From: Delphinapterus leucas
Lineage: Eukaryota > Chordata > Mammalia > Artiodactyla > Monodontidae
DNA length: 64,000 nucleotides
Direction: 5' to 3'
Assembly (NCBI RefSeq): GCF_002288925.2
Contig: NW_022098062.1
Location: forward strand, 11,131,042 to 11,195,041
The position numbers and the translations under genes were made by a program. Position 1 is the stretch's first letter. Each line of letters starts with the position of its first letter. This document shows positions 50,195 through 60,999 of the stretch, one piece after another. Below the pieces are notes generated by a model that saw nothing but the letters and a program-made list of their open reading frames with translations, had not been told where the DNA came from and ran no database searches.

Positions 50195-50820
50195 GAAAGA
50201 AATAGACGGAGAGATTAAGAGGTACAAACTTCCAGTTGCAAAATAAATGAGCCATAGGTGTGAAATGTACAGTGTGGGGAATACAGTCGATAACGATGTT
50301 CTTTGTATGGTGACATATTGTAACTAGACTTACTGTGATCATTTTGAAATGTATAGAAATACCAAATAACTATGTTGTGTAACAGGAACTAACATAGTGT
50401 TGTAGATCAATTATACTTCAAAAACAACCAACCAACCAAACCCATAGAAAAAGAGATCAGATTTGTGGTTACCAGAGGGGCAGGTTGAGGGAGGAGGAAT
50501 TGGATGAAGACAGTCAAAAGGTACAAACTCCCACTCATAAGATAAATAAATACTAGGGATGTTGTGTACAACATGATCAATATAATGAACACAGCTGTAT
50601 GGTAGATATGAAAGCTGTTAAGAGAGTAAATCCTAAGAGTTCTCATCACAAGGAAAACTTTTTTCTATTCCTTTAGTTTTGTATCTATATGAGATGATGG
50701 ATGTTCACTAAACTTACTGTGATAATCATTTCATGATGTATGGAAATCAAATCATTATTCTATATACCTTAAACTTATACAGTGCTGTATGTCAGGTACG
50801 AATAAAACTGGAAGGAAAAA
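50195..50820 (+). mobile_element. Old L1 3'-UTR sequence, two related segments
   Basis: GGTACAAACTTCCAGTTGCA and, about 300 bp on, GGTACAAACTCCCACTCATA open similar blocks. Both end in phrases typical of L1M 3' UTRs. An inverted relative lies at 62445-62735. Confidence 0.6.
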
Positions 50821-51099
50821 TAAAGCGTACAATTAAAAATGTTGAATGAATAATAGAGTAATAAGTAATGTGTGGGGATGCAGGCATTTTTGGAGATATG
50901 CTCTCAATGATATCTCTGGATGAGTATAAAATGCCCTGTGACTAAGGTCAGGACATCATGCTGGCTGCTGAAGGTGCAAATCCAGGTACTTCACCTACAG
51001 AGAACACAACCAAGAATATATAACGTTCCTTCAAGTCTTCTAACCTATTACTGACTCACAGCAGATGACTGCCTCCTGCTTCGTGGAAAAAATCAAGGT

Positions 51100-51412
51100 C
51101 ACAGAGCTCAGTCTTTTTCAGTTTCCCTTCTCCACCTCTAGACTCATCTTCCAGAGAACCTGTCCTTACCTCCTTCCCTGACATCCCTTAGTTAATGTCA
51201 GTACCCCAGGCAGAGTGAAGCACTCCCACCTCAGTGCCACCATTGTGCAAATTTCTATGACTGTGCAGATCCCTTGTTATCAGAGTTAATTTGGTTGTAG
51301 GTTTGCCTTTCACAATGACTGGATCTATCTATGCCTTATTCTTTGTATGTCCAACACCTAACATAAGGCCTAGCATTTGGTAGGTGCTCGGTAAGTGTTT
51401 ATTGAAAGGGCT
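51100..51412 (+). mobile_element. L2 LINE 3' end
   Basis: Ends TTGGTAGGTGCTCGGTAAGT and TTTATTGAA, the L2 3' terminus. Confidence 0.6.
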
Positions 51413-51413
51413 C

Positions 51414-51935
51414 TTGGACTTCCCTGGTGGCACAGTGGTTGAGAGTCCGCCTGCCGATGCAGGGGACACGGGTTCGTGCCCCGGTCCGGGAGGATCCCGC
51501 ATGCCGCGGAGCGGATGGGCCCATGAGCCATGGCCACTGAGCCTGCACGTCCAGAGCCTGTGCTCCGCAATGGGAGAGGCCACAACAGTGAGAGGTCCGT
51601 GTACTGCAAAAAAATACAAAAAAAAAAAGAATCTGCCTGCCAATGCAGGGGACACAGGTTCGAGCCCTGGCCTGGAAAGATCCCACATGCTGCAGAGCAG
51701 CTAAGCCCGTGCACCATAACTACTGAGCCTGTGAGCCACAACTACTGAGCCCATGTGCCACAACTACTGAAGCCTGCGCTCCACAACAAGAGAAGCCACT
51801 GCAATGAGAAGCCCACGCACCACAACGAAGAGTAGCCCCTGCTCGCCGCAACTAGAGAAAGCCCGCATGCAGCAACAAAGACCCAACGCAGCCAAAAATA
51901 AATAAATAAATAAATAAATAAATAAATAGTCACAC
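51414..51935 (+). mobile_element. Compound CHR SINE: short form joined to long form
   Basis: A short-form copy (to about 51627) is followed with only an A-rich bridge by a long-form body starting at AAGAATCTGCCTGCC and lacking its own head. It ends in an (AATA)n run. The head of the first copy carries the long-form variants GGACTT and GGCACAG. Confidence 0.88.
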
Positions 51936-52044
51936 AGTATGGCTCATAATGGACAGGGCAAATGTAAAACATTTCGATGATCACAGAAAGTTTTACTGAA
52001 AATAAAAATCCTTCCAAAAGAATTACATAGTATCTCAATTTCTA

Positions 52045-52830
52045 CTTCCTCAGCCTAGATCTTTCCCTCATCTCTTATATCCAATCCATCACCAACCTCT
52101 AAAATATTTCCTGAATCTGTCCACTCCTTTACCCCATTGCCTCCAATCTCAACCAGATAGAATTGTCTTTCACTGGCCTGTTTACTGCTGTTGTGTCCTA
52201 ACTTGGGCTCCCTACTTACTCCTTGTCTTACCCCAATCTATTTTCCACACAGCCTCAGTGATATTTTTTCATGTAAATGAAAGCATCAGTACCCTGCATT
52301 GTTAATAGCTTCCCAATATGCTGAGAATATGCTCCCAATTCCCTGCCCTGGTCTGCAAGGACCTACATGATCCGAGTCCTACCTACCCCTCCTACTTCAG
52401 TTCCTGCCACTCTCCTAGCTGCTCATTCTACTTGAGCCACAGTGGCCCTTGGAAGTTCTTAGATCAGCTAAACTCTTTCCCACCTCAAGACCTACTGTTT
52501 CCTCTAACTGAAGCACTCCTCTCCTCTCCTTACACTGCTGGCTTCTTGTTATTCTTCAAGTAAATATCATTCCTCAAAGACTCTCCCGCACACACATACA
52601 CCGTGTCCCTTATCACAGGATCTTGTTTATTTTCTTCATACTTCTTATCATAGCTCTAATTATTTTATTTCTTCATGATGACTTGTTTATTGTTTGTCTT
52701 CCCTGTTAGAATATAGGAGAGCAGGGACAATGTATATTGTCTTCCCCCTTGTATCCCAAGTGCCTAGTACAATCCCTAGAGCAAAGAATATACCAAACAA
52801 ACATTTACAAGTGAATACTGTACACGACTG
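52045..52830 (+). mobile_element. L2 LINE 3' region
   Basis: CTGCAAGGACCTACATGATC, CTCAAGACC, TTCTTCAAGTAAATATC and CCCAAGTGCCTAGTACAAT follow L2 order. Confidence 0.75.
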
Positions 52831-53029
52831 AGTGCCCTCACTATTTTTGAGTGCAAACTGTCTAGCTCTTCTGATTCCTTCCTTTTAACTTGCAAATGGG
52901 TATGACTCCCCAGACAAAAGACAGACTAAAGACTAAAGACTTACCCTAGACTTTCTCTTCCCCTTGCAGCTGCAGCCCTGTTTGCTTCTTCCCTTACTTT
53001 ACCAAAGAGTAGATTGTCTGTCTAGACCT

Positions 53030-53437
53030 CATCCACTCCCACTCTGTGAAACAGCCCTCACTAGTACCATGAATGACCTCTTTGTTTTGAAATCCACAGA
53101 CATATGCTCCAGTTCTCAGCCTACTTGACCCTTCCACAGCCACACTTCCTCAATTTGGTTCTGCAGAACACTAGTCCCTAGAGTTACTCTGGTAAAAAAG
53201 TGAGTTCATGTTCCTCCTATTAGATGCTGCTGTAGTACCTTGTGCGTCAACTCTGTAGCATGTAGCTCAATTGCAGTTAATTTGTTTAATTAGTTAATAT
53301 CTGACTTTTCTGAGAAATGCATGTTCTTCAGGGCAGGAACCCCTTATCTGTTTTGTTACTGAATAGCCCCATAATTCCAGCACGTAAAAGATGTTTAATA
53401 TTTGTCGAACTGAAAGAATGAATGAATGAATGAATAC
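53030..53437 (+). mobile_element. L2 LINE 3' end and (GAAT)n
   Basis: It contains GGCAGGAACCCCTTATCTG and ends GAACTGAAAGAATG followed by GAAT repeats. Confidence 0.6.
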
Positions 53438-53949
53438 ATTTCCCTCTGGGAAATTCACAGTGTGAATATGTAAATGTAAAATCCTGCAACAGAAAAAAAT
53501 TGTTCAAATTTGTTTAGCACAGGATTTTCCAAACTCGATCACCAGTTGCTCTCTTTGTTCTCTCACGTTCCCAGTAGTAGAATACTGTAAAACATCCCAG
53601 GGGAGTTCATAAAACACACACATGGGAACACGTTACTCTCCAGTGTTAGATATTGTTGAGTACCCACTATTTCTCCATATCTTCCTTCCTTGGCTCCTAG
53701 GATTCCACTTTTCCTGGTTCTCTTTCTTCCTTTGAAGATGATCTCACCCATCATGAGGTCACCAGGCATTTAGTGTGTTAATAACCACCAAATGCATAAC
53801 CCCCAGGCTTGTGTCCCCATCTAGTGACTAGGTACATCTATTCTGGCTGCCTCACTAGCCTTTCATTCTGACTGTGTCCCAACCCCCCAGCATCCCTGCC
53901 CTTCTTGTATTGTGTATCTTGGTTAATGGTATCACCAGACATCTAAGCC

Positions 53950-54350
53950 AGAAACCTAGAAGTCTTAACCTTCATTCCTTACCCCTCTGAATTAAATTGA
54001 TCAAATTTATTTCAGAAATACTGTTTACAGCTTAGCTCCTTTGTCTACACCCACTGCCATTATCTTGATGTACACATTTATTATCCATTGCCTACATTAT
54101 TGCAACAGTCTTCAAGTCTGCTTTTAGAACTGGCTTCTTGAAACAATTTTTTCTACATCACTCCCCAGCTTGAAGATTCTGCTGGTTCCAAATTTCCATA
54201 GGGTAAAATCCAAGCGTCGTAGATTGGCAAACAAGGTGCCTTCTCCCAACCTCTCCAAACTTAGCTCCCACCTACCCTCTCGCTTAATATTCCCTTTTCC
54301 TTCCTCCTCAAGGCCTCATCTGTACAGAAATTCAGCTGAGCTTAAAAAAC
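53950..54350 (+). mobile_element. L2 LINE fragment
   Basis: CTAGAAGTCTTAACCTTCA, TACATTATTGCAACAGTCTT and CACTCCCCAGCTTGAAGATT are L2-like. Confidence 0.55.
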
Positions 54351-55090
54351 ATTAACTGTACATCCACTATGTGCCAGGCCTGACATTTGACTCTGGGGGA
54401 GCAAATATGAATGAAAAGGAATTTACACTCTAATAGTAGCAAAGATAAACACATTAACAAAATAACATAATAATGCATTCTATAATAAAAACAGGTACCA
54501 AGCTTTAAAATAAGAAAATATGTACTAAGCCTAAAAGGAGTACAGGGAGTAATTAATTCTGCAAGGGGGTAGGGATGCAGTGCTTCAGGGAAGCTTTCAA
54601 GATGAAATTCTGAGCAAGCTGCTGAAAGTTGAGTAGGAATTGATCAGGTGGACTATGGATTAAAGAGCATTACTGACAGAGTCAACAGCAGGTTGACTAG
54701 GATGGGGAGTGGGGTCCCACAAGTAGCTTAGGTGTGTAGGTGTGTGTTGGGAAAATAAGTGACTATAGCTGAGGCTGGAGAGCCTGTCAGGAGTCACTCT
54801 ATAAACAGCCTGTGTCAAGCATTGAAGGTTATACATTAACCTACAGAGTTTGAAGATGAAGGTGACTTTATGGGACTATAGGAATATTACTCTCCGGAAA
54901 TTCCCTGGCAATCCAGTGGTTAGGACTCCATGTTCTCACTGCCAAGGGCCCAGGTTCAATCCCTGATTGGGGAACTAAGACCCCATAAGCCGTGTGGTGT
55001 GGCAAAATAAAATAAAAGGAATATTACTCTGACAGCTGAATAGAGATGGATTTTTGAGGGGCCAAGGAGATCAGTTAAGAGGTTCCTCAT
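54345..55090 (+). mobile_element. Unassigned ancient interspersed repeat, copy 1
   Basis: It starts near ACTATGTGCCAGGCCTGAC and resembles 58175-58830 in order (see findings). It is interrupted by a SINE at 54894-55016. I could not name the family. Confidence 0.4.
54894..55016 (+). mobile_element. CHR-related SINE (short, tRNA-like head)
   Basis: AAATTCCCTGGCAATCCAG to TGTGGTGTGGCAAAATAAAA, flanked by an exact AGGAATATTACTCT at 54880-54893 and 55017-55030. Confidence 0.9.
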
Positions 55091-55263
55091 CATCTCTCAT
55101 TTAGACTACTGAAAACACCTCCTAACTGATCTCCTTGGTCCTTATAATCCATTCTCTACCCAGCATGAGGGTTGACAAAGAGAGACAGATTTGGGAGATC
55201 AATAGTAAGTTAAATGACAGAACATGGGAATAGATTGGATGTGGGGAAGAAAGGTAAAGGAGG

Positions 55264-55650
55264 ACTTCCCTCATGGTCCAGTGGTTAAGAATTCGCCTGC
55301 CAATGCAGGGGACACGGGTTTGAGCCCTGGACCAGGAAGGTCCCACATGCTGCAGAGCAACAAAGCCCGTGCGCCACAACTACTGAGCCTACGCTCTAGA
55401 GCCCACAAGCCACAACTACTGAGCCTGTGTGCCACAACTACTGAAGCCCGCATGCCTAGAGCCCATGCTCCACAGCAAGAGAAGCCACCGCAATGAGAAG
55501 CCCACACACCACAACGAAGAGTAGCCCCCATTCACTGCAACTAGAGAAAGCCCGCGTGCAGCAACGAAGAACCAACACAGCCAAAAATAATAAATAAATA
55601 AATAGATAGATAGATAGATAGTTAATAAAAATAAATTTAAAAGAAAAAGA
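55264..55650 (+). mobile_element. CHR SINE (long form) with tail microsatellite
   Basis: Full-length; its tail carries AATA then GATA repeats. It is flanked by an exact AAGAAAGGTAAAGGAGG at 55247-55263 and 55651-55667. Confidence 0.93.
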
Positions 55651-55849
55651 AAGAAAGGTAAAGGAGGTGGAAAGAATGATGTCTACATTTAGGCCTGCAG
55701 ACTTGGGAGGTTGGAAGCAACAGCCACTGTCAGAGAGAACCTAAGAGGAAGATTAGGTTCATGGTGGGGATGCTAAGTGATACTTTCAGAGATGGCTAAG
55801 TTGAGTACTGAGTTTGACATGCCTCTTGGGCATTGTCTTAATCAGTTCA

Positions 55850-56200
55850 GGCTGCTATAACAAAATACCATAGTCTGAGTGGCTCATAAACAACAGAAAT
55901 TTATCTTTCACTGTCTGGAGACTAGAAGTCTGAGATCAGTGTCAACATGGTCAGGTTCTGGTGAGACCCTCTTCCAGGTTGCAGACAGTTGACTTCTCAT
56001 TGTATCCTCACATGGTAGAAAAAAGAGCTAGCTAGCTCCCTGGCATCTTCTTATAAGGGCACTAATCCCATTCATGAGGACTCCACCTTCATAACTTAAT
56101 TACCTCCCAAAGGCCCTACCTCCAAATACCACCACATTGAGAGTAGAATTTCAATATATGAATTTTGGAGGGAAGCAACCATTCAGTCTATTGTAGGCAT
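55850..56200. mobile_element. Ancient repeat (MaLR- or MER-like), family not assigned
   Basis: GCTGCTATAACAAAATACC, AGGGCACTAATCCCATTC, CCTCCCAAAGGCCC and AACCATTCAGTCTAT are phrases of a very common mammalian repeat that I recognise but cannot name with confidence. Confidence 0.55.
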
Positions 56201-56489
56201 CTATCTGGAGATATGGAACTGAAAGTCAGAGGAGAGGTCAGAAGTGGAAAAAGGAAAAATGTCTTCTTCATAGAGGGAGAGTTAAAACAACAGAAGTGGG
56301 AATGATGTCCCAGGAAAGGTAGGTGGGACTGAGGCAGAAGGACGAAGGATAAACTCAAGGAAGAGCACGTCAGGGGAGTCAGGCAGAAGAAGAGGATGTG
56401 GCAAAGAAGTCTGAGAAGAAGAGACAGGCCAAGGAAAACAAGGAGAAAGTGGGGAGAAAGGGAGAGGGAACTTCAAGAAAGAAGTAGTG

Positions 56490-56730
56490 GGACTTCCCTG
56501 GTGGTACAGTGGTTAAGACTCCGAGCTCCCAATGCAGCGGGCCCGGGTTCAATCCCTGGTCAGGGAACTAGATCCCACATGCATGCCACAACTAAGAGTT
56601 CGCATGCCACAACTAAGGAGCCCGCCTGCTGCAACTAAGGAGCCTGTGAGCTGCAAATAAGGAACTGCCTGCTGCAATTAAGACCCGGCGCAACCAAATA
56701 AATAAATAAATATTAAAAAAGAAAAAAGAA
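56490..56730 (+). mobile_element. CHR SINE (third form)
   Basis: Full-length, ending CCGGCGCAACCAAATAAATA. It is flanked by an exact AAGAAAGAAGTAGTG at 56475-56489 and 56731-56745. Confidence 0.93.
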
Positions 56731-56756
56731 AAGAAAGAAGTAGTGCCAAGTGTCAC

Positions 56757-56794
56757 AAGAGTTCAGCAAGAAAAAAAAAAAAGAGTTCAGCAAG
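56757..56794. repeat. Poly(A) tract between target-site duplications
   Basis: AAGAGTTCAGCAAG at 56757-56770 and 56781-56794 encloses only ten A residues. It lies 11 bp from the right duplication of the neighbouring SINE. Confidence 0.7.
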
Positions 56795-56904
56795 ATGAGG
56801 ACCAAAAACTACCCTTGGATCTGACAATTACAAGGTCATTGATAACGTAGGCCAGAGCATTTTCAGTAGAGTACTGGGCAGAATATAGATTTCAGTTGGA
56901 TAAT

Positions 56905-57150
56905 ACTAATGTTTATTGAATGTTTATTATCTGCAGGCATGTGCTAAGTGTTTTATATGAATGATCTAATTTAATGCTCACAGAAACCCTCTGAAGTGAG
57001 GCAGGCACTGTTATCTCTTTTTATGGGCAAGGAAATTGATGCTTAGAGAGATCAAGCTCTTTGGGTTACTAATAGCAAGAGTCAGTTTGGATATTAACCC
57101 AAGTATTCTGACAGTAAAATCCATACTCTTAATCACTATTCTTTACCCTA
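56905..57150 (-). mobile_element. MIR SINE
   Basis: AATGTTTATTGAATGTTTATT, TGATCTAATTTAATGCTCAC and CATACTCTTAATCACTATTC are the MIR inverted. Confidence 0.75.
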
Positions 57151-57884
57151 TCTTTCAAATGAATGGAAGGTGAGGAAGTGGAGACAAGTCTTTTAAGAAT
57201 CTGAGCTGAGTAGAAGAGAAAAATAGGGTGATTCTGAGAAGGGAAAATAGGGCTGACAATTATTGTGAAGGCATGTTTATGTGCTCAGTGATATGTATTA
57301 AAAAAAAAAATAGAGCGCTAAATACTGATAAGGTAGTGACTTCTCTATATTCCCTGTAGGGGATGTGTGGTATCACAGCAAGTCAGTATCTGATTTTTCA
57401 GTATGTGTTGAACAAATGAATCAACAGATGACAGTGAGCGGGATGGTTTAAAAGTAGAGGGGCTTTCAAAGAAGGTGGAAGGACAATGGTGCAGAGATGC
57501 CAGATAAAATATAAGACACACAGTTAAAAATCAGAATCTCAGATAAGCAGAGAATAAGTTTTTAATATAAATATGTCTCAAATATTGCATTGGGACATAG
57601 ACAAGAAAATAATTTCTTATTTACCTGAAATTCAAATTTAACTTGGCTTCCTGAATTTTTATTTGCTAAATCTGACAACCCTACCTGGGAGAAGCTATGG
57701 GATGCCATGAGAATGCCGCTCTGTCTCCTGGCTGGGTGCACAACAGATCATGAAAGAGTGAGTGGACTACTTACAAGGGGACTGTGAGAGAGCAAGTGCC
57801 TGGGGCAGGCTAGGACTTGGTCCAGGAAGGCATGGATGGCTGTTTCCTGAACTAGACTAAAGATGTAGCAACCTAAGTGGTTGG

Positions 57885-58061
57885 GAGCAAGGTTTCAGGA
57901 TCAGGCAGACTTGTATTTGAATCCTGGATCTGTTGCTTAATAGCTATATGACTTAGGCCACGTTTCTTTATTTTTCTGAGACTTAATTTCCTCACCTAGA
58001 AAATGTATATTATCATGATAATAATATCTACATCCAGAGTTATTGTGAGGACAAAAGGAGA

Positions 58062-58105
<44 letters not shown>

Positions 58106-58170
58106 TATATAAATATCTATATATTTATATATAGCTTATCCCAGGGCCTGACCTATCATTAGTTACTAAA
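57885..58170 (+). mobile_element. MIR SINE with (TG)n
   Basis: MIR phrases (TTTGAATCCTGGATCTG, TTTCTGAGACTTAATTTCCTC) are followed by a TG repeat at about 58062-58104 and then CCAGGGCCTGACC. Confidence 0.65.
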
Positions 58171-58174
58171 TAAA

Positions 58175-58830
58175 TGTATTTATTAATTCAGAAATATTTA
58201 TTGAGGGTCTCCTATGTGTCAAATACTGAGATATATTTTGGAGATAGAACAATAAACAGGTAATTAGAATATTGTGTGATAAGTGCTATTATAGAAGAAG
58301 TAGACAGAGTTCCCTGTGAGAGCCAGCAGGAAGGGCAAATAACTGGTAGGGCTCCCCAAAGGAAATTATGTCTAAATTGAAACTGAGGTGTGAGTCAGAA
58401 TCAGCCAGATGAATGGGAAGGGGAGAATGAGAATAGCACACAAAAAGCCCTGAGGCAAGATGCAGTTTAGCAAATTTGAAGTAAAAGTATTCAGTAGTTC
58501 AGGTTGGAGAACAGAGTTATGGGGAAAGATGAGGCTGGAGAGAGGTGAGCAGGGCCAGATCATGAAGGTCTTGTAGGTCAGATAAAGAGTTTGTAGTTTA
58601 CCCTATGGCAATGGAAAATGGTTAAAGCAGGGGATCAGAAGCTCAAATGCCTTTAGGGGAAGGCAGGTGGCCTAAAAAAATGTCCTAGAGGAAGTGATGG
58701 GGCCTGCAAAGATTTCCAGAGTACACGCTCACCTGAAAGCATTCAAATTTGAATTTTAAAACCATGACCCTGGGAAAGTGCCATGATCACATTTGTATTT
58801 TAGAAAAAGAAATTAGATGCATAAAATGGA
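58175..58830 (+). mobile_element. Unassigned ancient interspersed repeat, copy 2
   Basis: TTTATTGAGGGTCTCCTATG, GTGATAAGTGCTATTATAG and GGTCTTGTAGGTCAGATAAA are typical of a widespread mammalian repeat. It is related to 54345-55090. Confidence 0.4.
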
Positions 58831-58990
58831 GCTAGACTAGAGGCAGGAAGATCAGAAGGTAATACAGGTGAGGAATGAAGGTCTGAGTGAGAATCAAGTG
58901 TTGAGGGAGAGAAGTAGCAGGCTCTAGAGATATTTAGGAGGAAGAATCAAGAATTTAGCCTTGGGGATAAATTTGATGTGTGGCTAAGGG

Positions 58991-59418
58991 ATGATGAAAT
59001 AAAATTCATATTTTATGGCATGACAAGGAAAATTTAAACATAAAACTTTTCTTTGTCCATTTGAGCCTCCTCCTTCCCCTTTAGTATGTATCGTACATCT
59101 GCATTAACCAGACATCCTTAGGAGATAACATTCTTTCTTGATCTCATCAAGGGTCGCAACTTGGGAGATAGCCTTGCTTCTTAAATCTTGTAAGGGGCCA
59201 CGATGACCCACAATCTGGATTGTGTACTGTCAAAAATACCTCATTTAATGTAGAGCCCTCTGTCTCAAAAACTTATATAACTGTACTCTGACCTTTAACA
59301 GGCTGAACCATTCTCAGAGCTTTCAGAGAGGCTTCTCCCAAGTTGTAATCCTCAATTTGGCTCGAAAAAAATTTTCCATTTCTTTCTTAGATTGACTGAT
59401 TAATTTTTTGTCAACAGG
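58991..59418 (+). mobile_element. Possible solo LTR (ERV1-like)
   Basis: The end reads GATTAATTTTTTGTCAACA, like retroviral LTR ends. Upstream are CCTCAATTTGGCTCG and a degenerate AATAAA-like AAAAAATTTTCC. It starts at TGATGAAATAAA; no convincing target duplication was found. No retroviral genes are adjacent. Confidence 0.4.
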
Positions 59419-60369
59419 GAGAAGTCAAGATTTCTTTATTACTGTTATTGCTGTTATTGCAATGAGGATTGTATAGGACACAGTGAAAGAGATGGCAAAG
59501 AGGTCAATGGTAAGAAGAACCAAACAGAAAGAAACACAAAGAAGTAAAAGGATGAAGGATTAAAAGAACACGCAATCCAAAAGAATTGTATTTGGGCTTT
59601 TGACCCTCGATACTGAGTCATGAAGGCAAATTAAAAGCCTGAAAGTTCAAATTGGAGTTCCAGTAAGAGATGCCAGATTAAACATACACTTAATTCCACT
59701 TCCTTTCAAAACTCTACTCAAATGACAGAAAAGAGACTTTTTAAAAACACTTCTTAAGAACAAAGAGGACAGGAGAGGAGATGAATGGTAACCGGGTTAG
59801 CAGAGCCAGGAAACTGGTGTCCTAACTGACAGAGAAGTCCAAGAAGCAACTATATTTTCACCCAGAACTTTCAAAGGCTCAGGAACTGCTGACACGGGTA
59901 CCTCTGGAAGTTGCGGTGAGAAGGGACTATAAACAGGAGGTTGGTTGAAAGTCCGGTTACAATGCTGTTAGACATCCAGACCCCCTCGCTGACTCCAAGC
60001 TGCTGGGCAACTGCTCCTCCCTCTTCCCTCATTCCAACAGAAAACTGGAGGTTTAGTTTCTGGAGCAGATAAAAGAGACAAGACCTAAAGATGTAGCCTT
60101 TGGACATTCCTCAGTGAAATAGCCCTGCAAGATCAGTAAAGTGTCCAAATGATAAGCAAACACCCCCTCCACCTCCCCCCACAGACAACCAAGAATCACT
60201 AGGTATCTGAGAATGTCCTCTTATATGAAAGAGAGACCAAAACAAACAGAAAAAAGCTACTTAAAGAAAATAGACTAGGTAGAAACCTACTTCCTGTCTT
60301 CCTGTCTTCCATTCCTCTTGACTAATTTAGTCCCAAAGCCATTAGACCGGCATGAGCAAGTAGGTTATC
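59419..60369. other. Intergenic DNA, possibly old LINE internal sequence
   Basis: No gene seen. Adjoining repeated and L1M-like DNA suggests it may be the body of an old LINE, but nothing here proves it. Confidence 0.35.
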
Positions 60370-60900
60370 TATGAGGGGCTGGGGGAGTATTAGAGCAGGG
60401 TGAGCAGGACTTCTGTGGGGTGGGGGTCAGGGGTGGTGGCATTGGCAGCCAAGTGTGGGGAGTTGGAGTCTAAGTAGAGTGACAAGGAATCCGCACAGGT
60501 ATTGAGCCCAAGTGGGATAAAGAAAATATTTGCAGAGTGAGCGGGAGTGGCAGCAGTAGTAACCTACCAGTGTATTAGAGCCCAGATGAGTCAAAGAGGC
60601 CATCAGGCATTGAGGGGTGGGTGGCAATAGCCCCAAGCTTGGTGTCAGCGCCTGGGCAGGGCAAGGAGGGTGTCTGACCAGGGGAAGCAGAGGCAGCTAT
60701 ACAGCTCGGGAGGTCAGAATCTGAGCAGAGTAAGGAGTCATGTCCACAACCCGTGTGATATGTTGGAGCCCAGGTGGAGGGAAGATAGCATCTGTGTGGG
60801 GTGGGAGGCTGTATGTGGCAGTGGCCCAAAACAGGTTATGGGTACCTAAGCAGAATAAGGAGAACAACTGGGGTCCAGGGGAGGTGAGTGTCTGCAATTG
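60370..60900. repeat. Degenerate quasi-tandem repeat region
   Basis: Anchor GAGCCCA(G/A)(G/A)TG recurs at 60504, 60578 and 60766. A second anchor, G(C/T)AG(A/G)(G/A)(T/C)(A/C)AGGA-like, recurs near 60474, 60656, 60725 and 60851. G-rich blocks lie between. Confidence 0.5.
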
Positions 60901-60999
60901 GGGTTTTGGATACACATATTCTCTAGCTTCATCCACTGAGAGAGAGCTTGGAAACAGCATTACTCCAATGGCAATGAACACCTCTACTGCCCAAATCTT

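Noticed and set aside
55264..55600. Regularly spaced CCACAACTACTGAG units, CRISPR-like at first sight
   Set aside because: These are internal repeats of the long-form CHR SINE in a mammalian genome; no cas genes and no unique spacers are present.
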